From positions 186,001 through 250,000 of the forward strand of contig CAXUHB010000002.1 of assembly GCA_964250755.1 (NCBI GenBank): 64,000 nt of DNA. The letters are read 5' to 3'. This DNA comes from DASWOJ01 sp964250755 (GTDB taxonomy: Bacteria; Pseudomonadota; Alphaproteobacteria; Acetobacterales; Acetobacteraceae). Both the position numbers and the translations under genes were made by a program. Below are positions 8,057 through 15,942 of this stretch, in pieces (the stretch's first letter is position 1; each line of letters opens with the position of its first letter). The notes below the pieces were generated by a model. The model was not told where the DNA came from. It was given only the letters and a program-made list of their open reading frames with translations, and ran no database searches.

Positions 8057-9364
8057 ATGACGTCGGAAACCGAGGAGATGCGCGTGCCGCATGCCGCGCC
8101 GCAGCCGCAGGACGGCACCGCCAACACCCTTGAACCCTCCACCCGCTCGCTGCGCGGTCTGGACGCCATCAACGTCCTGATGGCGGACGTGCGGGACGGA
8201 GTGGGGCCTTACCTGGCGGTGTTCCTGAAGGGCGGAGAGCACTGGGAGTCCGGCGCCATCGGCATCGCCATGGCGGCGTCGTCCATCGCCGCCGCCATCT
8301 TCCAGGTGCCGGCGGGGCTGCTGGTGGACGGAACCCGGTGGAAGCGGCTGCTGATTGCCGTCTCCGGCCTGATGATCGGCCTGGGCTGCCTGCTGATCGT
8401 GTTCTACCCGCGCTTCTTCGCGGTCATCGCCGCGCAGGCCATGCTGGGCGCGGCGTCCGCCATCATCCCGCCGGCCATCGCCGCAGTGTCCCTGGGCCTG
8501 GTCGGGCGGCGGCTGCTGGACGCGCGGGTCAGCCGCAACGAGTCGTTCAACCACGGCGGCAACCTGATCGCCGCCGTGCTGGCCGGGGTGCTGGGGACCT
8601 GGTTCGGCTACCACTGGATCTTCTACCTCGTCTGCGCCTTCGCGGCGTCCAGCGCCCTCGTGGTCACGCTTATCAACCCGGCAGAAATTGACCACGAGCG
8701 CGCGCGCGGCGGGGACGATGGCGCTGCCAAGGGGGAGCCGGTGTCCTTCCGCGACCTGCTGCGGCGGCGGGAGCTGCAGGTGTTCCTGGCATCCGTCGTG
8801 CTGTTCCACTTCGGCAACGCGGCCATGCTGCCGATGGCCGGGCAGGTGCTGGCGCAGGCGCATCCGGGGTCGGACACGGCGGCGCTGTCGGCCTGCATCA
8901 TTGCGGCGCAGTTCGTGATGGTGGGCGTGGCCTGGGCTGTGGGCCGGGCGTCGGCGCGCGGCATCGGGCGCAAGACGGTCTTCCTGGTGGCGTTCGCGGT
9001 CCTGCCGGTGCGCGGCCTGCTGTTCACGCTGACCAGCAGCCCCCTCGGCGTCGTGGCCATCCAATTGCTGGACGGGGTGGCGGCGGGCATCTTCGGCGTG
9101 GTGTCGGTGCTGATCGCCTCCGACCTGACGCGGGGAACTGGGCGGTTCAACTTCGCGCAGGGGCTGATGGCGCTGGCTGTGGGCGTCGGCGCCACGCTCA
9201 GCAACGCGACGGCAGGGTATGCCGTGCAGTGGTTCGGGTTCACGGCGGGCTTCCTGTACCTGGCAGCCATCGCTGGCGCCGGGCTGGTGTTCTTTGCGCT
9301 GCTGATGCCGGAAACTGGAGACGGGCGGACGGAGCAGGCCAGCGCCAAGCCGGTGGCGGCATGA
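8057..9364 (+). CDS. Major facilitator superfamily transporter
   Basis: About 435 residues with some twelve hydrophobic segments. Near the N-terminus is LRGLDAINVLMADVRDGVGPYLAVFLK; the loop after segment 2 (PAGLLVDGTRWKRLL) is the MFS signature region, and a central cytoplasmic loop (ERARGGDDGAAKGE) divides the two six-helix halves. It resembles drug/sugar-efflux type MFS proteins often encoded near ArsB-like permeases. The substrate is unknown. ATG at 8057 is used; GTG at 8048 is in frame. The stop codon overlaps the ATG of the next gene (ATGA), so the two are translationally coupled. Confidence 0.85.
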   Translation: MTSETEEMRVPHAAPQPQDGTANTLEPSTRSLRGLDAINVLMADVRDGVGPYLAVFLKGGEHWESGAIGIAMAASSIAAAIFQVPAGLLVDGTRWKRLLIAVSGLMIGLGCLLIVFYPRFFAVIAAQAMLGAASAIIPPAIAAVSLGLVGRRLLDARVSRNESFNHGGNLIAAVLAGVLGTWFGYHWIFYLVCAFAASSALVVTLINPAEIDHERARGGDDGAAKGEPVSFRDLLRRRELQVFLASVVLFHFGNAAMLPMAGQVLAQAHPGSDTAALSACIIAAQFVMVGVAWAVGRASARGIGRKTVFLVAFAVLPVRGLLFTLTSSPLGVVAIQLLDGVAAGIFGVVSVLIASDLTRGTGRFNFAQGLMALAVGVGATLSNATAGYAVQWFGFTAGFLYLAAIAGAGLVFFALLMPETGDGRTEQASAKPVAA

Positions 9365-10626
9365 TGGGTGCGCTCGCTGCCTCCTCCTGGACGACCTGGG
9401 GCATCGCCGCTGCGGCGACGGCTGGGGTGATCGTGCGCCCGTTCTCCTGGCCGGAATGGGTATGGGCGGTGGCGGGCGCGGCGCTGCTGGTGGTGCTGGG
9501 CCTGCTGTCCCCGGCGGACGCCGGCGCGGGCGTGGCCAAGGGGCTGGACGTGTATCTGTTCCTGACCGGCATGATGCTGCTGGCGGAGCTGGCCCGGCAG
9601 CAGGGCCTGTTCGACTGGCTCGCCGCCCGCGCCGCCAAGCTGGCCCGCGGGTCGGGCACGCGGCTGTTCACGCTGATCTTCCTGGTCGGCACCGTCGTGA
9701 CGGCGTTCCTGTCCAACGACGCGACCGCCGTGGTGCTGACGCCCGCCGTCGCCGCAATCGCCAAGACGGCCAAGGCCGAGAAGCCCCTGCCCTACCTGTT
9801 CATCTGCGCCTTCATCGCCAACGCCGCCAGCTTCGTGCTGCCGATTTCCAACCCAGCCAACCTGGTCATCTACGGCGCGCACATGCCGCCGCTGCTGCAA
9901 TGGCTGCCGCGCTACGCGCTGCCGTCCCTGCTGTCCATCACCGTGACCTATGCCGTGCTGCGCTGGACGCAGCGGGACGACCTGGGGAGCGTGTCGGCGG
10001 ACGTTGACGTTCCGGAGCTGTCCGGCCCCGGGCGCATGGCGGCCTGGGGCATCGCCGGCACGGCCGTGGTGCTGCTGGCGTCCTCCTTCTTCGATATCCA
10101 GTTGGGCCTGCCGACCTTCCTGGCCGGGGCCGCGACGGCGGTGCTGGTGCTGTGGCGGGCGCGAACCGGGCCGGGCGCGGTGCTGCGCGAGGTCTCATGG
10201 GGCGTGCTGCCGCTGGTCGCCGGGCTGTTCGTGCTGGTGGAGGCGCTGGAGCGTACCGGCGTCACCCGCCGCCTGGCGGACCTGCTGGGCGCCGCCGTGC
10301 AGCACTCGGCGGCAGGGGCGGCCTGGGGCGCCGGGCTGGCGTTGGCCTTCGGCTGCAACCTGGTCAACAACCTGCCCGCCGGCCTGGTCGCGGGCCGCGT
10401 GGCGGAGTTGGCGGACCTGCCGGAACGGGTGCGGGCGGCGGTGCTGATCGGCGTGGACCTCGGGCCGAACCTGTCCGTCACCGGGTCGCTGGCCACCATC
10501 CTGTGGCTGACCGCGCTGCGGCGCGAGGGCATCCAGGTCGGCGCGTGGCAGTTCCTCAAGCTCGGCGCGCTGGTGATGCCCCCTGCCCTGCTGCTGGCGC
10601 TCGCGGGCGTCTTCCTCTTCGGCTGA
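9361..10626 (+). CDS. ArsB/NhaD-type anion permease (arsenite-efflux-like)
   Basis: About 421 residues, ten to twelve membrane segments. The protein has the internal symmetry of the ion-transporter superfamily: two re-entrant signatures, FLSNDATAVVLTPAVAAIA in the first half and NLVNNLPAGLVAG in the second, plus ISNPANLVIYG and DLGPNLSVTGSLATILWL. This pattern is that of ArsB arsenite/antimonite carriers and the related NhaD/citrate group. No arsR or arsC is present in the window, so arsenite as substrate is inferred only. ATG at 9361 overlaps the stop of the MFS gene. Confidence 0.82.
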   Translation: MMGALAASSWTTWGIAAAATAGVIVRPFSWPEWVWAVAGAALLVVLGLLSPADAGAGVAKGLDVYLFLTGMMLLAELARQQGLFDWLAARAAKLARGSGTRLFTLIFLVGTVVTAFLSNDATAVVLTPAVAAIAKTAKAEKPLPYLFICAFIANAASFVLPISNPANLVIYGAHMPPLLQWLPRYALPSLLSITVTYAVLRWTQRDDLGSVSADVDVPELSGPGRMAAWGIAGTAVVLLASSFFDIQLGLPTFLAGAATAVLVLWRARTGPGAVLREVSWGVLPLVAGLFVLVEALERTGVTRRLADLLGAAVQHSAAGAAWGAGLALAFGCNLVNNLPAGLVAGRVAELADLPERVRAAVLIGVDLGPNLSVTGSLATILWLTALRREGIQVGAWQFLKLGALVMPPALLLALAGVFLFG

Positions 10627-10648
10627 GTCCCAAAACGGAGCATATACG

Positions 10649-11104
10649 ATGCAGAACATCAGCGCGGCCTGGCTTTATCCCGTCATCCTTGTTTGCGGCG
10701 CCCTGCAAGCGTGGGGACCACCCATGAACGGGGCGCTGCGGAACGCGCTGAGCAACCCTTGGCTGGCCAGCATCGTGTCGTTCCTGCCCATCGTGTTCCT
10801 GCTGGCGATCCTGTTCTTCTGCCAGCCCCGCCCGCTGCCGACCGAGGATGGCCTGTCCCACATGCCGTGGTGGGCGCCGCTGGGCGGGCTGGCCGGGGCG
10901 TTCGCGGTGATCTGCGGTCTGCTGTTCGTGGACAAGATCGGCGCCGGCGCCTTCGGCGGGCTGACGATCACGGCCAACATCCTGATGTCCCTGGCGGTGG
11001 ACCATTTCGGCTGGTTCGGGATCGAGCAGCACGCCATCAACATCTGGCGCGTGATCGGCGGCGTGCTGATGGTGGCGGGCATCGCGCTGATTGCGATGTT
11101 CTGA
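10649..11104 (+). CDS. YdcZ-type (DUF606) DMT-superfamily membrane protein
   Basis: About 151 residues with five hydrophobic segments. GALQAWGPPMNGALRNALSN near the N-terminus, PWWAPLGGLAGAFAV in the middle and DHFGWFGIEQHAINIWRVIG near the end follow the pattern of the half-size DMT-superfamily transporters of the YdcZ group, which work as dimers. GGAG lies about nine bases before the ATG. It follows the ArsB-like gene by 22 bases and probably ends the three-gene transporter operon. The substrate is not known. Confidence 0.8.
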   Translation: MQNISAAWLYPVILVCGALQAWGPPMNGALRNALSNPWLASIVSFLPIVFLLAILFFCQPRPLPTEDGLSHMPWWAPLGGLAGAFAVICGLLFVDKIGAGAFGGLTITANILMSLAVDHFGWFGIEQHAINIWRVIGGVLMVAGIALIAMF

Positions 11105-11108
11105 CTGT

Positions 11109-11137
11109 GCCCCGACCGGTCCAGCCACGGGCGGGGC
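11109..11137. terminator. Hairpin between convergent genes
   Basis: GCCCCG at 11109-11114 pairs with CGGGGC at 11132-11137 across a 17-base loop. It sits between the end of the YdcZ-like gene and the end of the convergent glycosyltransferase gene, so it could end transcription from both sides. No T-tract is seen. Confidence 0.35.
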
Positions 11138-11138
11138 G

Positions 11139-12359
11139 TCACCGCGCCACCGGCTCTCCCCGGTCGTCGTCCTCCCGGTCGCTGCTCACGCCCACCGTGC
11201 GGATGAGGGCGGGGTGCATCACCCAGGCGGACAACCGGTCCGTCCGTGGAATACCGTGCTGCATCCGGTCCAGCACCCCGCGCGCGAACTGCCCCGGGGG
11301 CAGCGCGGCAACCTCATCCGGCGCCATGCCGTAGGCGACCATCCGCCAGTCCGCGTCGCCGGTGAAGCCGTCCTGGCCCACCCAGTCCAGCAGCTTGGCG
11401 GCACCCGCGGCGCTGACGATGTAGCCGTCGCCGCCGGGCGCGTTGTCAACCGCCGGGAAGGTCTGCAGCGCCTCCGCCAGCGGGCGCACGCTGGGCGCGT
11501 CCACGCCCGCCGGGTCCAGCCGAGGTTCCAGCCGGTCGTTCACGAAGCACACATCGTAGCCCGGCGGCAGGTCCAGCGGCCCCACGGTGCGCGGCAGGTC
11601 CACCAGCGGGATCACGTCGTCCTCGATCACCAGCAGGTGCGGCAGGGCCTGCGTCCGCGCCCAGTCCCAGGCGGCGGCATGGCTCAGAAAGCAGCCCAAG
11701 GTGCCGCGCCCGCCCTCGTCCCCCGGGCGGGACAGCAGGCGGGCAGCGGCGATGGCGGGCAGACGGCTGCCCTCGACGGCGGGGATGCGGTGGACGCCGG
11801 GGAACAGCCGCTCGATCCACGCACGCCGCTCCCCGTTGCGGTCCAGGTTGATGACGGCGGCATGCAGCGGCTCCCCCCTATCCGGACGGGCAGCCAGGGC
11901 GCGGATCACGCGCCGCTGCAGGGCGGCGGCGTCGCGCTTGGGGGCGTAGTCGGGGTCTTCAGGGTTCAGGCGGTAGGCTTCGGCGAAGTTGGCCTCTGCA
12001 CACGGCCAGTCGCGGCGCTGCCGGGCCACGTTGCCCAGCAGGGCGTGCAGGGCCGCCGTGGGCTGGACGGCCAGCATCCGCCGCGCCCGGGTCTCCAGCG
12101 TTTCCAGGTCGTCCATGTGATAGGCGTACAGCGCCGTGTAGTGCGCCAGCCACTCGGCGTCCGGCAGGGACCGTGCGGCCCGGCGGAACGCGGCGTCGGA
12201 GTCCGGGTAGTGCAGCGCCGCCTTCAGGCTGGCGCGCAGCTCCCACCCCAGCCGCCAGTCGTCCGGCGATGCCGCCAACGCGAGGCGCCAGGCCGCGATT
12301 GCGTCGTTGTGGCGGCCCTCGGCGCGGGCGAGCAGGGCGGCCTGGACGGGATCGTGCAT
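11139..12359 (-). CDS. TPR-GT25 fusion: glycosyltransferase family 25 protein
   Basis: About 406 residues. Residues 1-150 are helical TPR-like repeats (AALLARAEGRHNDAIAAWRL, HALLGNVARQRRDWPCAEAN). The second half is a GT25/LPS-type glycosyltransferase: HAAVINLDRNGERRAWIERL, GCFLSHAAAWDWA and the acidic HLLVIEDDVIP, matching the family's LSHxxxW and EDD core. Such enzymes transfer sugars during lipopolysaccharide or glycoprotein synthesis, using nucleotide sugars at the inner face of the membrane. ATG at 12359 is used, although a TTG four codons upstream is possible; neither has a strong ribosome site. No other glycan gene is adjacent. Confidence 0.82.
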   Translation of the reverse strand: MHDPVQAALLARAEGRHNDAIAAWRLALAASPDDWRLGWELRASLKAALHYPDSDAAFRRAARSLPDAEWLAHYTALYAYHMDDLETLETRARRMLAVQPTAALHALLGNVARQRRDWPCAEANFAEAYRLNPEDPDYAPKRDAAALQRRVIRALAARPDRGEPLHAAVINLDRNGERRAWIERLFPGVHRIPAVEGSRLPAIAAARLLSRPGDEGGRGTLGCFLSHAAAWDWARTQALPHLLVIEDDVIPLVDLPRTVGPLDLPPGYDVCFVNDRLEPRLDPAGVDAPSVRPLAEALQTFPAVDNAPGGDGYIVSAAGAAKLLDWVGQDGFTGDADWRMVAYGMAPDEVAALPPGQFARGVLDRMQHGIPRTDRLSAWVMHPALIRTVGVSSDREDDDRGEPVAR

Positions 12360-12598
12360 GGACCGGAACAAGCCACGCCATTGCGGCTGCGGTAGGGCGC
12401 GCCGCCGCAGGAATGCCCGCGCCCGGTCACACTATGCACATGATTGCCCACCATGCTCCGCTCACCCCGGGCCGCATGGCCCGGCGGGAAGGCCGCGCGT
12501 CCACCGTCCACGGTCCCTGTGCCGCGGCGGACTTGAGGCATTGAATTGAGAGCCTCTTACATCGTAATCTCGTGACTGCAACCCCGAGGGTGTGTGCC

Positions 12599-12895
12599 AT
12601 GCCGAAGTATGAGACCGACGTGCATCTTCCGCCCGTCCCGGCTGTCCAGAAGCCTGGCCCCGAGCGTTATGCCTTGCCCAGCCGCGTGGCAGAGGAGGTC
12701 CAGGACAAGCTTCACGACGGCACCGGTGTCGAGGCAAGCTGGCACGATGGCGCAACCATGTCCGTTACCGTCGTGCCGAACACCGAACCCGCCGACCAGC
12801 ATGTCCAGGCCGCCCTCATTGCGTTGCAGGACGTGGTCGGGCCGGACGCCGTCGTGCCGCCGTTCCACAAGATCGAGGACGGCGCGGCGTCGTAG
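12599..12895 (+). CDS. Small soluble protein upstream of treZ, function unknown
   Basis: About 98 residues, acidic, with no signal peptide or membrane segment (MPKYETDVHLPPVPAVQKPG at the start). The second half (ASWHDGATMSVTVVPNTEPA) could form a small beta-alpha fold. CGAGGG lies about eight bases before the ATG; GTG at 12572 would add nine codons. Its stop codon is inside the ribosome site of treZ (TAGGAG), so the two genes are almost certainly cotranscribed and translationally coupled. I recognise no family. Confidence 0.6.
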   Translation: MPKYETDVHLPPVPAVQKPGPERYALPSRVAEEVQDKLHDGTGVEASWHDGATMSVTVVPNTEPADQHVQAALIALQDVVGPDAVVPPFHKIEDGAAS

Positions 12896-12905
12896 GAGCA
12901 GCCGC

Positions 12906-14750
12906 ATGATGGACGCCGCCATGGACGCCACGGGTCCGGACGCGGCCTTCTCCGCCCGGGGGTGGGGCGCGCACCCGGACGGCGCCCGCACCAGCTTTGC
13001 GCTATGGGCGCCCTCCGCCCAGGCCGTCGCCGTCCTGGGCGTGGATGGCCCGGCGCAGCCGCTGGAGCATCAGGGCGGCTGGCACCGGGGCGTCCTGGAC
13101 GGCTTCCCTCCGGGCGCCCGCTACAAGTTCCTGGTGGACGGCCGCGCCGTGCCCGACCCGGCCTCCCGCTCCCAGCCCGAAGGCCCCGACGGCTTCAGCG
13201 AGGTCGTGGACCCCGCCACCTACCCGTGGTCGGACGACGCCTGGCACGGACGCCCCTGGACGGAAACGGTGCTGTACGAGCTGCACGTCGGCACCTTCTC
13301 GCAGGAGGGCACCTTCCTGGGCGCCATCCCGCACCTGGACCACCTGGCGTCCCTGGGCATCACGATGGTCGAATTGATGCCCGTTGGCGCGTTCCCCGGC
13401 CATTGGAACTGGGGCTACGACGGCGTGCTGCCCTTTGCGCCCCATGCCGGCTATGGCACGCCGGACGACCTGCGCCGGCTGGTGGAGGCGTGCCACGCCC
13501 GCGGCCTCTCGGTCATCCTGGACGTGGTCTATAACCATTTCGGCCCGCAGGCCAACTACCTGCCGAGCTATCTGCCGGAGTTCTTCACCGAGCGGCACCA
13601 CACGCCCTGGGGCGCGGCCATCGCCTTCGACGGACCCAACGCCCCTGCCGTCCGGGACTTCTACGTCCAGAACGCGCTGTATTGGATCAGCGAGTTCCAC
13701 ATGGACGGCCTGCGCCTGGACGCAGTGCAGGCCATCCAGGATGACAGCCCCGAACACATCCTGGACGAGATCGCCCGCCGCGTCCGCGCCGCCCACCCCG
13801 GACGCCTGCTGCACCTGACGCTGGAGAACGACAACAACGAGGCCCGCTGGCTGGATCCCGCCCGCCCCGGGCGCCCCGGCTACGACGCGCAGTGGAACGA
13901 CGACTTCCACCACGCCATGCGCGTGCTCGTCACCGGCCGGCGCGACGGCTACTACCGGGACTACGCCGACGATCCCCTGGCCCGGATCGGCCGTGCGCTG
14001 GCGGAGGGCTTTTCCTACCAAGGTGAGGAGTCCACGCACCGCCCCGGCCTGCTCCGCGGCACGCCGTCCGGCCACCTGCCGCCTGCCGCCTTCATCAGCT
14101 TCATCCAGAACCACGACCAGGTCGGCAACACGCCCTTCGGCCGGCGCCTGACGGAGCTGGCGCCCGCAGAGGCCGTGCGGCTGGGCACGGCGGCGATGCT
14201 GCTGGCGCCAGGCATCCCGATGCTGTTCATGGGGCAGGAATGGGGGTCGGCACGCCCGTTCGACTTCTTCTGCGACTTCCCCTCGCCGCTGGCCGGGCTG
14301 GTGCGGGACGGGCGCCGGGCGGAGTTCAGCCACCTGCCGGAGTTCCAGGACCCCGACGTGCTGGCATTGCTGGCCGACCCCGGCGCAGCCACCACCCGGG
14401 ACGGGTCGCGGCTGGATTGGGGCGCCATCGCGCAGGAGCCGCATGCCGCTTGGCTGGCGCTGCATCGGCGGTTGCTGGAGGTTCGCCGGACGGTGGTGGT
14501 CCCGTTGCTGCCGCGCATCGGCGGCGGCACCGGGTCATTCCGCACAGGGCCGTCCGGCGATGGGGGCGGCGGGATCGTGGAAGCCCGCTGGGCCGTCAAG
14601 GGCGGCGGCCACCTTTTGCTCGCCGCCAACTTCTCAGGGTCCGCCGCCGTCTGGCCCACACCCGGCAACCCGGCCTTCCGCCTGGTCGAGGGCACGTCGG
14701 ACGGCACGCTGGCGCCTTGGGACCTGGTGCTGACAGTCCAAAATAAGTAG
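12906..14750 (+). CDS. treZ: Malto-oligosyltrehalose trehalohydrolase
   Basis: About 614 residues, the usual size. An N-terminal beta-sandwich (residues 15-100, TSFALWAPSAQAVAVLGVDG) precedes a GH13 barrel: LYELHVGTFSQEG, VILDVVYNHFG, DGLRLDAVQAI with the nucleophile Asp, LTLENDNNE with the acid/base Glu, and FIQNHDQVGN. The arrangement and the ENDxNE motif fit trehalohydrolase rather than glycogen-branching enzyme. The enzyme cleaves trehalose from maltooligosyl-trehalose, normally after TreY; treY is not in the window, so it must be elsewhere or the protein has another role. GGAG is ten bases upstream of ATG 12906, overlapping the end of the preceding gene. Confidence 0.9.
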   Translation: MMDAAMDATGPDAAFSARGWGAHPDGARTSFALWAPSAQAVAVLGVDGPAQPLEHQGGWHRGVLDGFPPGARYKFLVDGRAVPDPASRSQPEGPDGFSEVVDPATYPWSDDAWHGRPWTETVLYELHVGTFSQEGTFLGAIPHLDHLASLGITMVELMPVGAFPGHWNWGYDGVLPFAPHAGYGTPDDLRRLVEACHARGLSVILDVVYNHFGPQANYLPSYLPEFFTERHHTPWGAAIAFDGPNAPAVRDFYVQNALYWISEFHMDGLRLDAVQAIQDDSPEHILDEIARRVRAAHPGRLLHLTLENDNNEARWLDPARPGRPGYDAQWNDDFHHAMRVLVTGRRDGYYRDYADDPLARIGRALAEGFSYQGEESTHRPGLLRGTPSGHLPPAAFISFIQNHDQVGNTPFGRRLTELAPAEAVRLGTAAMLLAPGIPMLFMGQEWGSARPFDFFCDFPSPLAGLVRDGRRAEFSHLPEFQDPDVLALLADPGAATTRDGSRLDWGAIAQEPHAAWLALHRRLLEVRRTVVVPLLPRIGGGTGSFRTGPSGDGGGGIVEARWAVKGGGHLLLAANFSGSAAVWPTPGNPAFRLVEGTSDGTLAPWDLVLTVQNK

Positions 14751-14759
14751 CCGCCTGCC

Positions 14760-14891
14760 CCCTCTCCCTCCGGGAGAGGGTCGGGGTGAGGGAAACCGCT
14801 AGGACTTCGCCGCCTGGTCGCGGGCTGGTTCTCGTCGGGAGGATTTGCGCTGCGCGGCTTCCCCCACCCCTCTCCCGGAGGGAGAGGGAGA
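14760..14891. repeat. Facing pair of REP-like palindromes flanking the prmA 3' end
   Basis: A direct copy at 14760-14792 (CCCTCTCCCTCCGGGAGAGG then GTCGGGGTGAGGG) and an inverted copy at 14861-14891. The first lies between treZ and prmA; the second is inside the prmA reading frame and is translated as GASPSPSGRGVGEAA at the protein's C-terminus. Confidence 0.85.
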
Positions 14892-15776
14892 AGCACCCTT
14901 TCTAACCACCAGCGTCGTCCATGCCCCCTCCCGCACCGCCGCCTCCAGCCGCAGCCCCTGCCGCCGGTGCGCGGCCAGGACGCCGCGGGCCTGCCAGTCC
15001 AGCAGGCCCGCCAGGATCGCCGTTCCGCCCGGGGCCAGCCCCGCCGCCAAGTCGTGCGCCATCCGGCACAGCGGGCGCGCCAGGATGTTGGCCAGCACCA
15101 GGTCGTAGGGCCGCCCCGCCTGCACCGCCCGCGCCCGCCACCCGTTGGCCAGCACGGGGCGCACCAGGCGCCCCACCCCGTTCATCGCCGCATTCTGCCC
15201 CGCGACGCGCACCGACCACGGCTCGATATCCGTCGCCAGCACCGGACGGTGCAGCAGCATCGCCGCCGCCATCGCCAGGATGCCGGACCCGGTGCCCAGG
15301 TCCAGGATCCGCCGCGGCCGCCGCCGGGCCGCAACCTCCAGCGCGCGGAGGCAGCCGCGGGTCGAGCCGTGCTCCCCCGACCCGAACGCCAGCCCGGCAT
15401 CCAGCGTCAGCGCCAGCCGGCCTGGCAGGCGCCCGCCCTCCTGATGCGTCCCGCGCACCGCGAACCGCCGGCCCACCGGCTGCTCCGGAAACGCTTCATA
15501 GGTGCGGGCCAGCCAGCCATCCGCCTCGGTCGGCGCCCGGCCCAGCGGGGCTGCGACGCCGGTCAGCATCGCCGCCAGCGCCAGCGCCCCTTGCAGGGCG
15601 TCATCGCCTGCCCCGACGTCCCGCACGCCCTCTATCCGCCAGACGCGGGCGTCCTCGTCCGCCAGGAAGAACCCGATCGTGTCGCACACCGTGCCGAGCG
15701 CCGCCTCATAGGCGTCCAGCGCCGCTTCCGGCACCTCGACCGAGACGGTTTCCAGAGGTCCTGCCCGCCGCCTCAC
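14799..15776 (-). CDS. prmA: Ribosomal protein L11 methyltransferase
   Basis: About 325 residues. An N-terminal substrate-recognition domain is followed by a class I methyltransferase fold: FGSGEHGSTRGCLRAL, the SAM-binding ILDLGTGSGILAMAAA, VLATDIEPWSV and DLVLANILARPLCR, the characteristic PrmA order. It trimethylates ribosomal protein L11. The start is taken as GTG 15776 (VRRRAGPLETVSVEV); the frame is open further upstream only because it reads through a REP repeat (GFPHPDPLPEGEGEG), which is not homologous. About 30 C-terminal residues are likewise encoded by a repeat and by sequence next to it, so the present protein is extended relative to the family. Convergent with treZ. Confidence 0.85.
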   Translation of the reverse strand: MRRRAGPLETVSVEVPEAALDAYEAALGTVCDTIGFFLADEDARVWRIEGVRDVGAGDDALQGALALAAMLTGVAAPLGRAPTEADGWLARTYEAFPEQPVGRRFAVRGTHQEGGRLPGRLALTLDAGLAFGSGEHGSTRGCLRALEVAARRRPRRILDLGTGSGILAMAAAMLLHRPVLATDIEPWSVRVAGQNAAMNGVGRLVRPVLANGWRARAVQAGRPYDLVLANILARPLCRMAHDLAAGLAPGGTAILAGLLDWQARGVLAAHRRQGLRLEAAVREGAWTTLVVRKGASPSPSGRGVGEAAQRKSSRREPARDQAAKS

Positions 15777-15792
15777 GAAGCGCCTGCCTTCC

Positions 15793-15929
15793 CCCTCTCC
15801 CTCCGGGAGAGGGTCGGGGTGAGGGAAGCCGCGTGGGCAGGCCCTGCCTTGGGCAGTGCTGGTCCAGTTCGGATCAGGGCAGCGCTCGCCGCCTCCCTCA
15901 CCCCGACTCTCTCCCAGAGGGAGAAGGGG
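15793..15929. repeat. Facing pair of REP-like palindromes between prmA and the helicase gene
   Basis: Direct copy at 15793-15825 and inverted copy at about 15895-15929 (CCCTCACCCCGACTCTCTCC then AGAGGGAGAAGGGG). The pair fills the gap between the prmA start and the end of the helicase gene, both on the minus strand. The inner sequence of about 70 bases shows no gene. Confidence 0.85.
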
Positions 15930-15942
15930 AAGGAGCACGACC

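Noticed and set aside
12594..12905. N-terminal extension of treZ by about 104 codons
   Set aside because: It overlaps the 98-residue gene in another frame, is not homologous to TreZ, and ATG 12906 has a good ribosome site.
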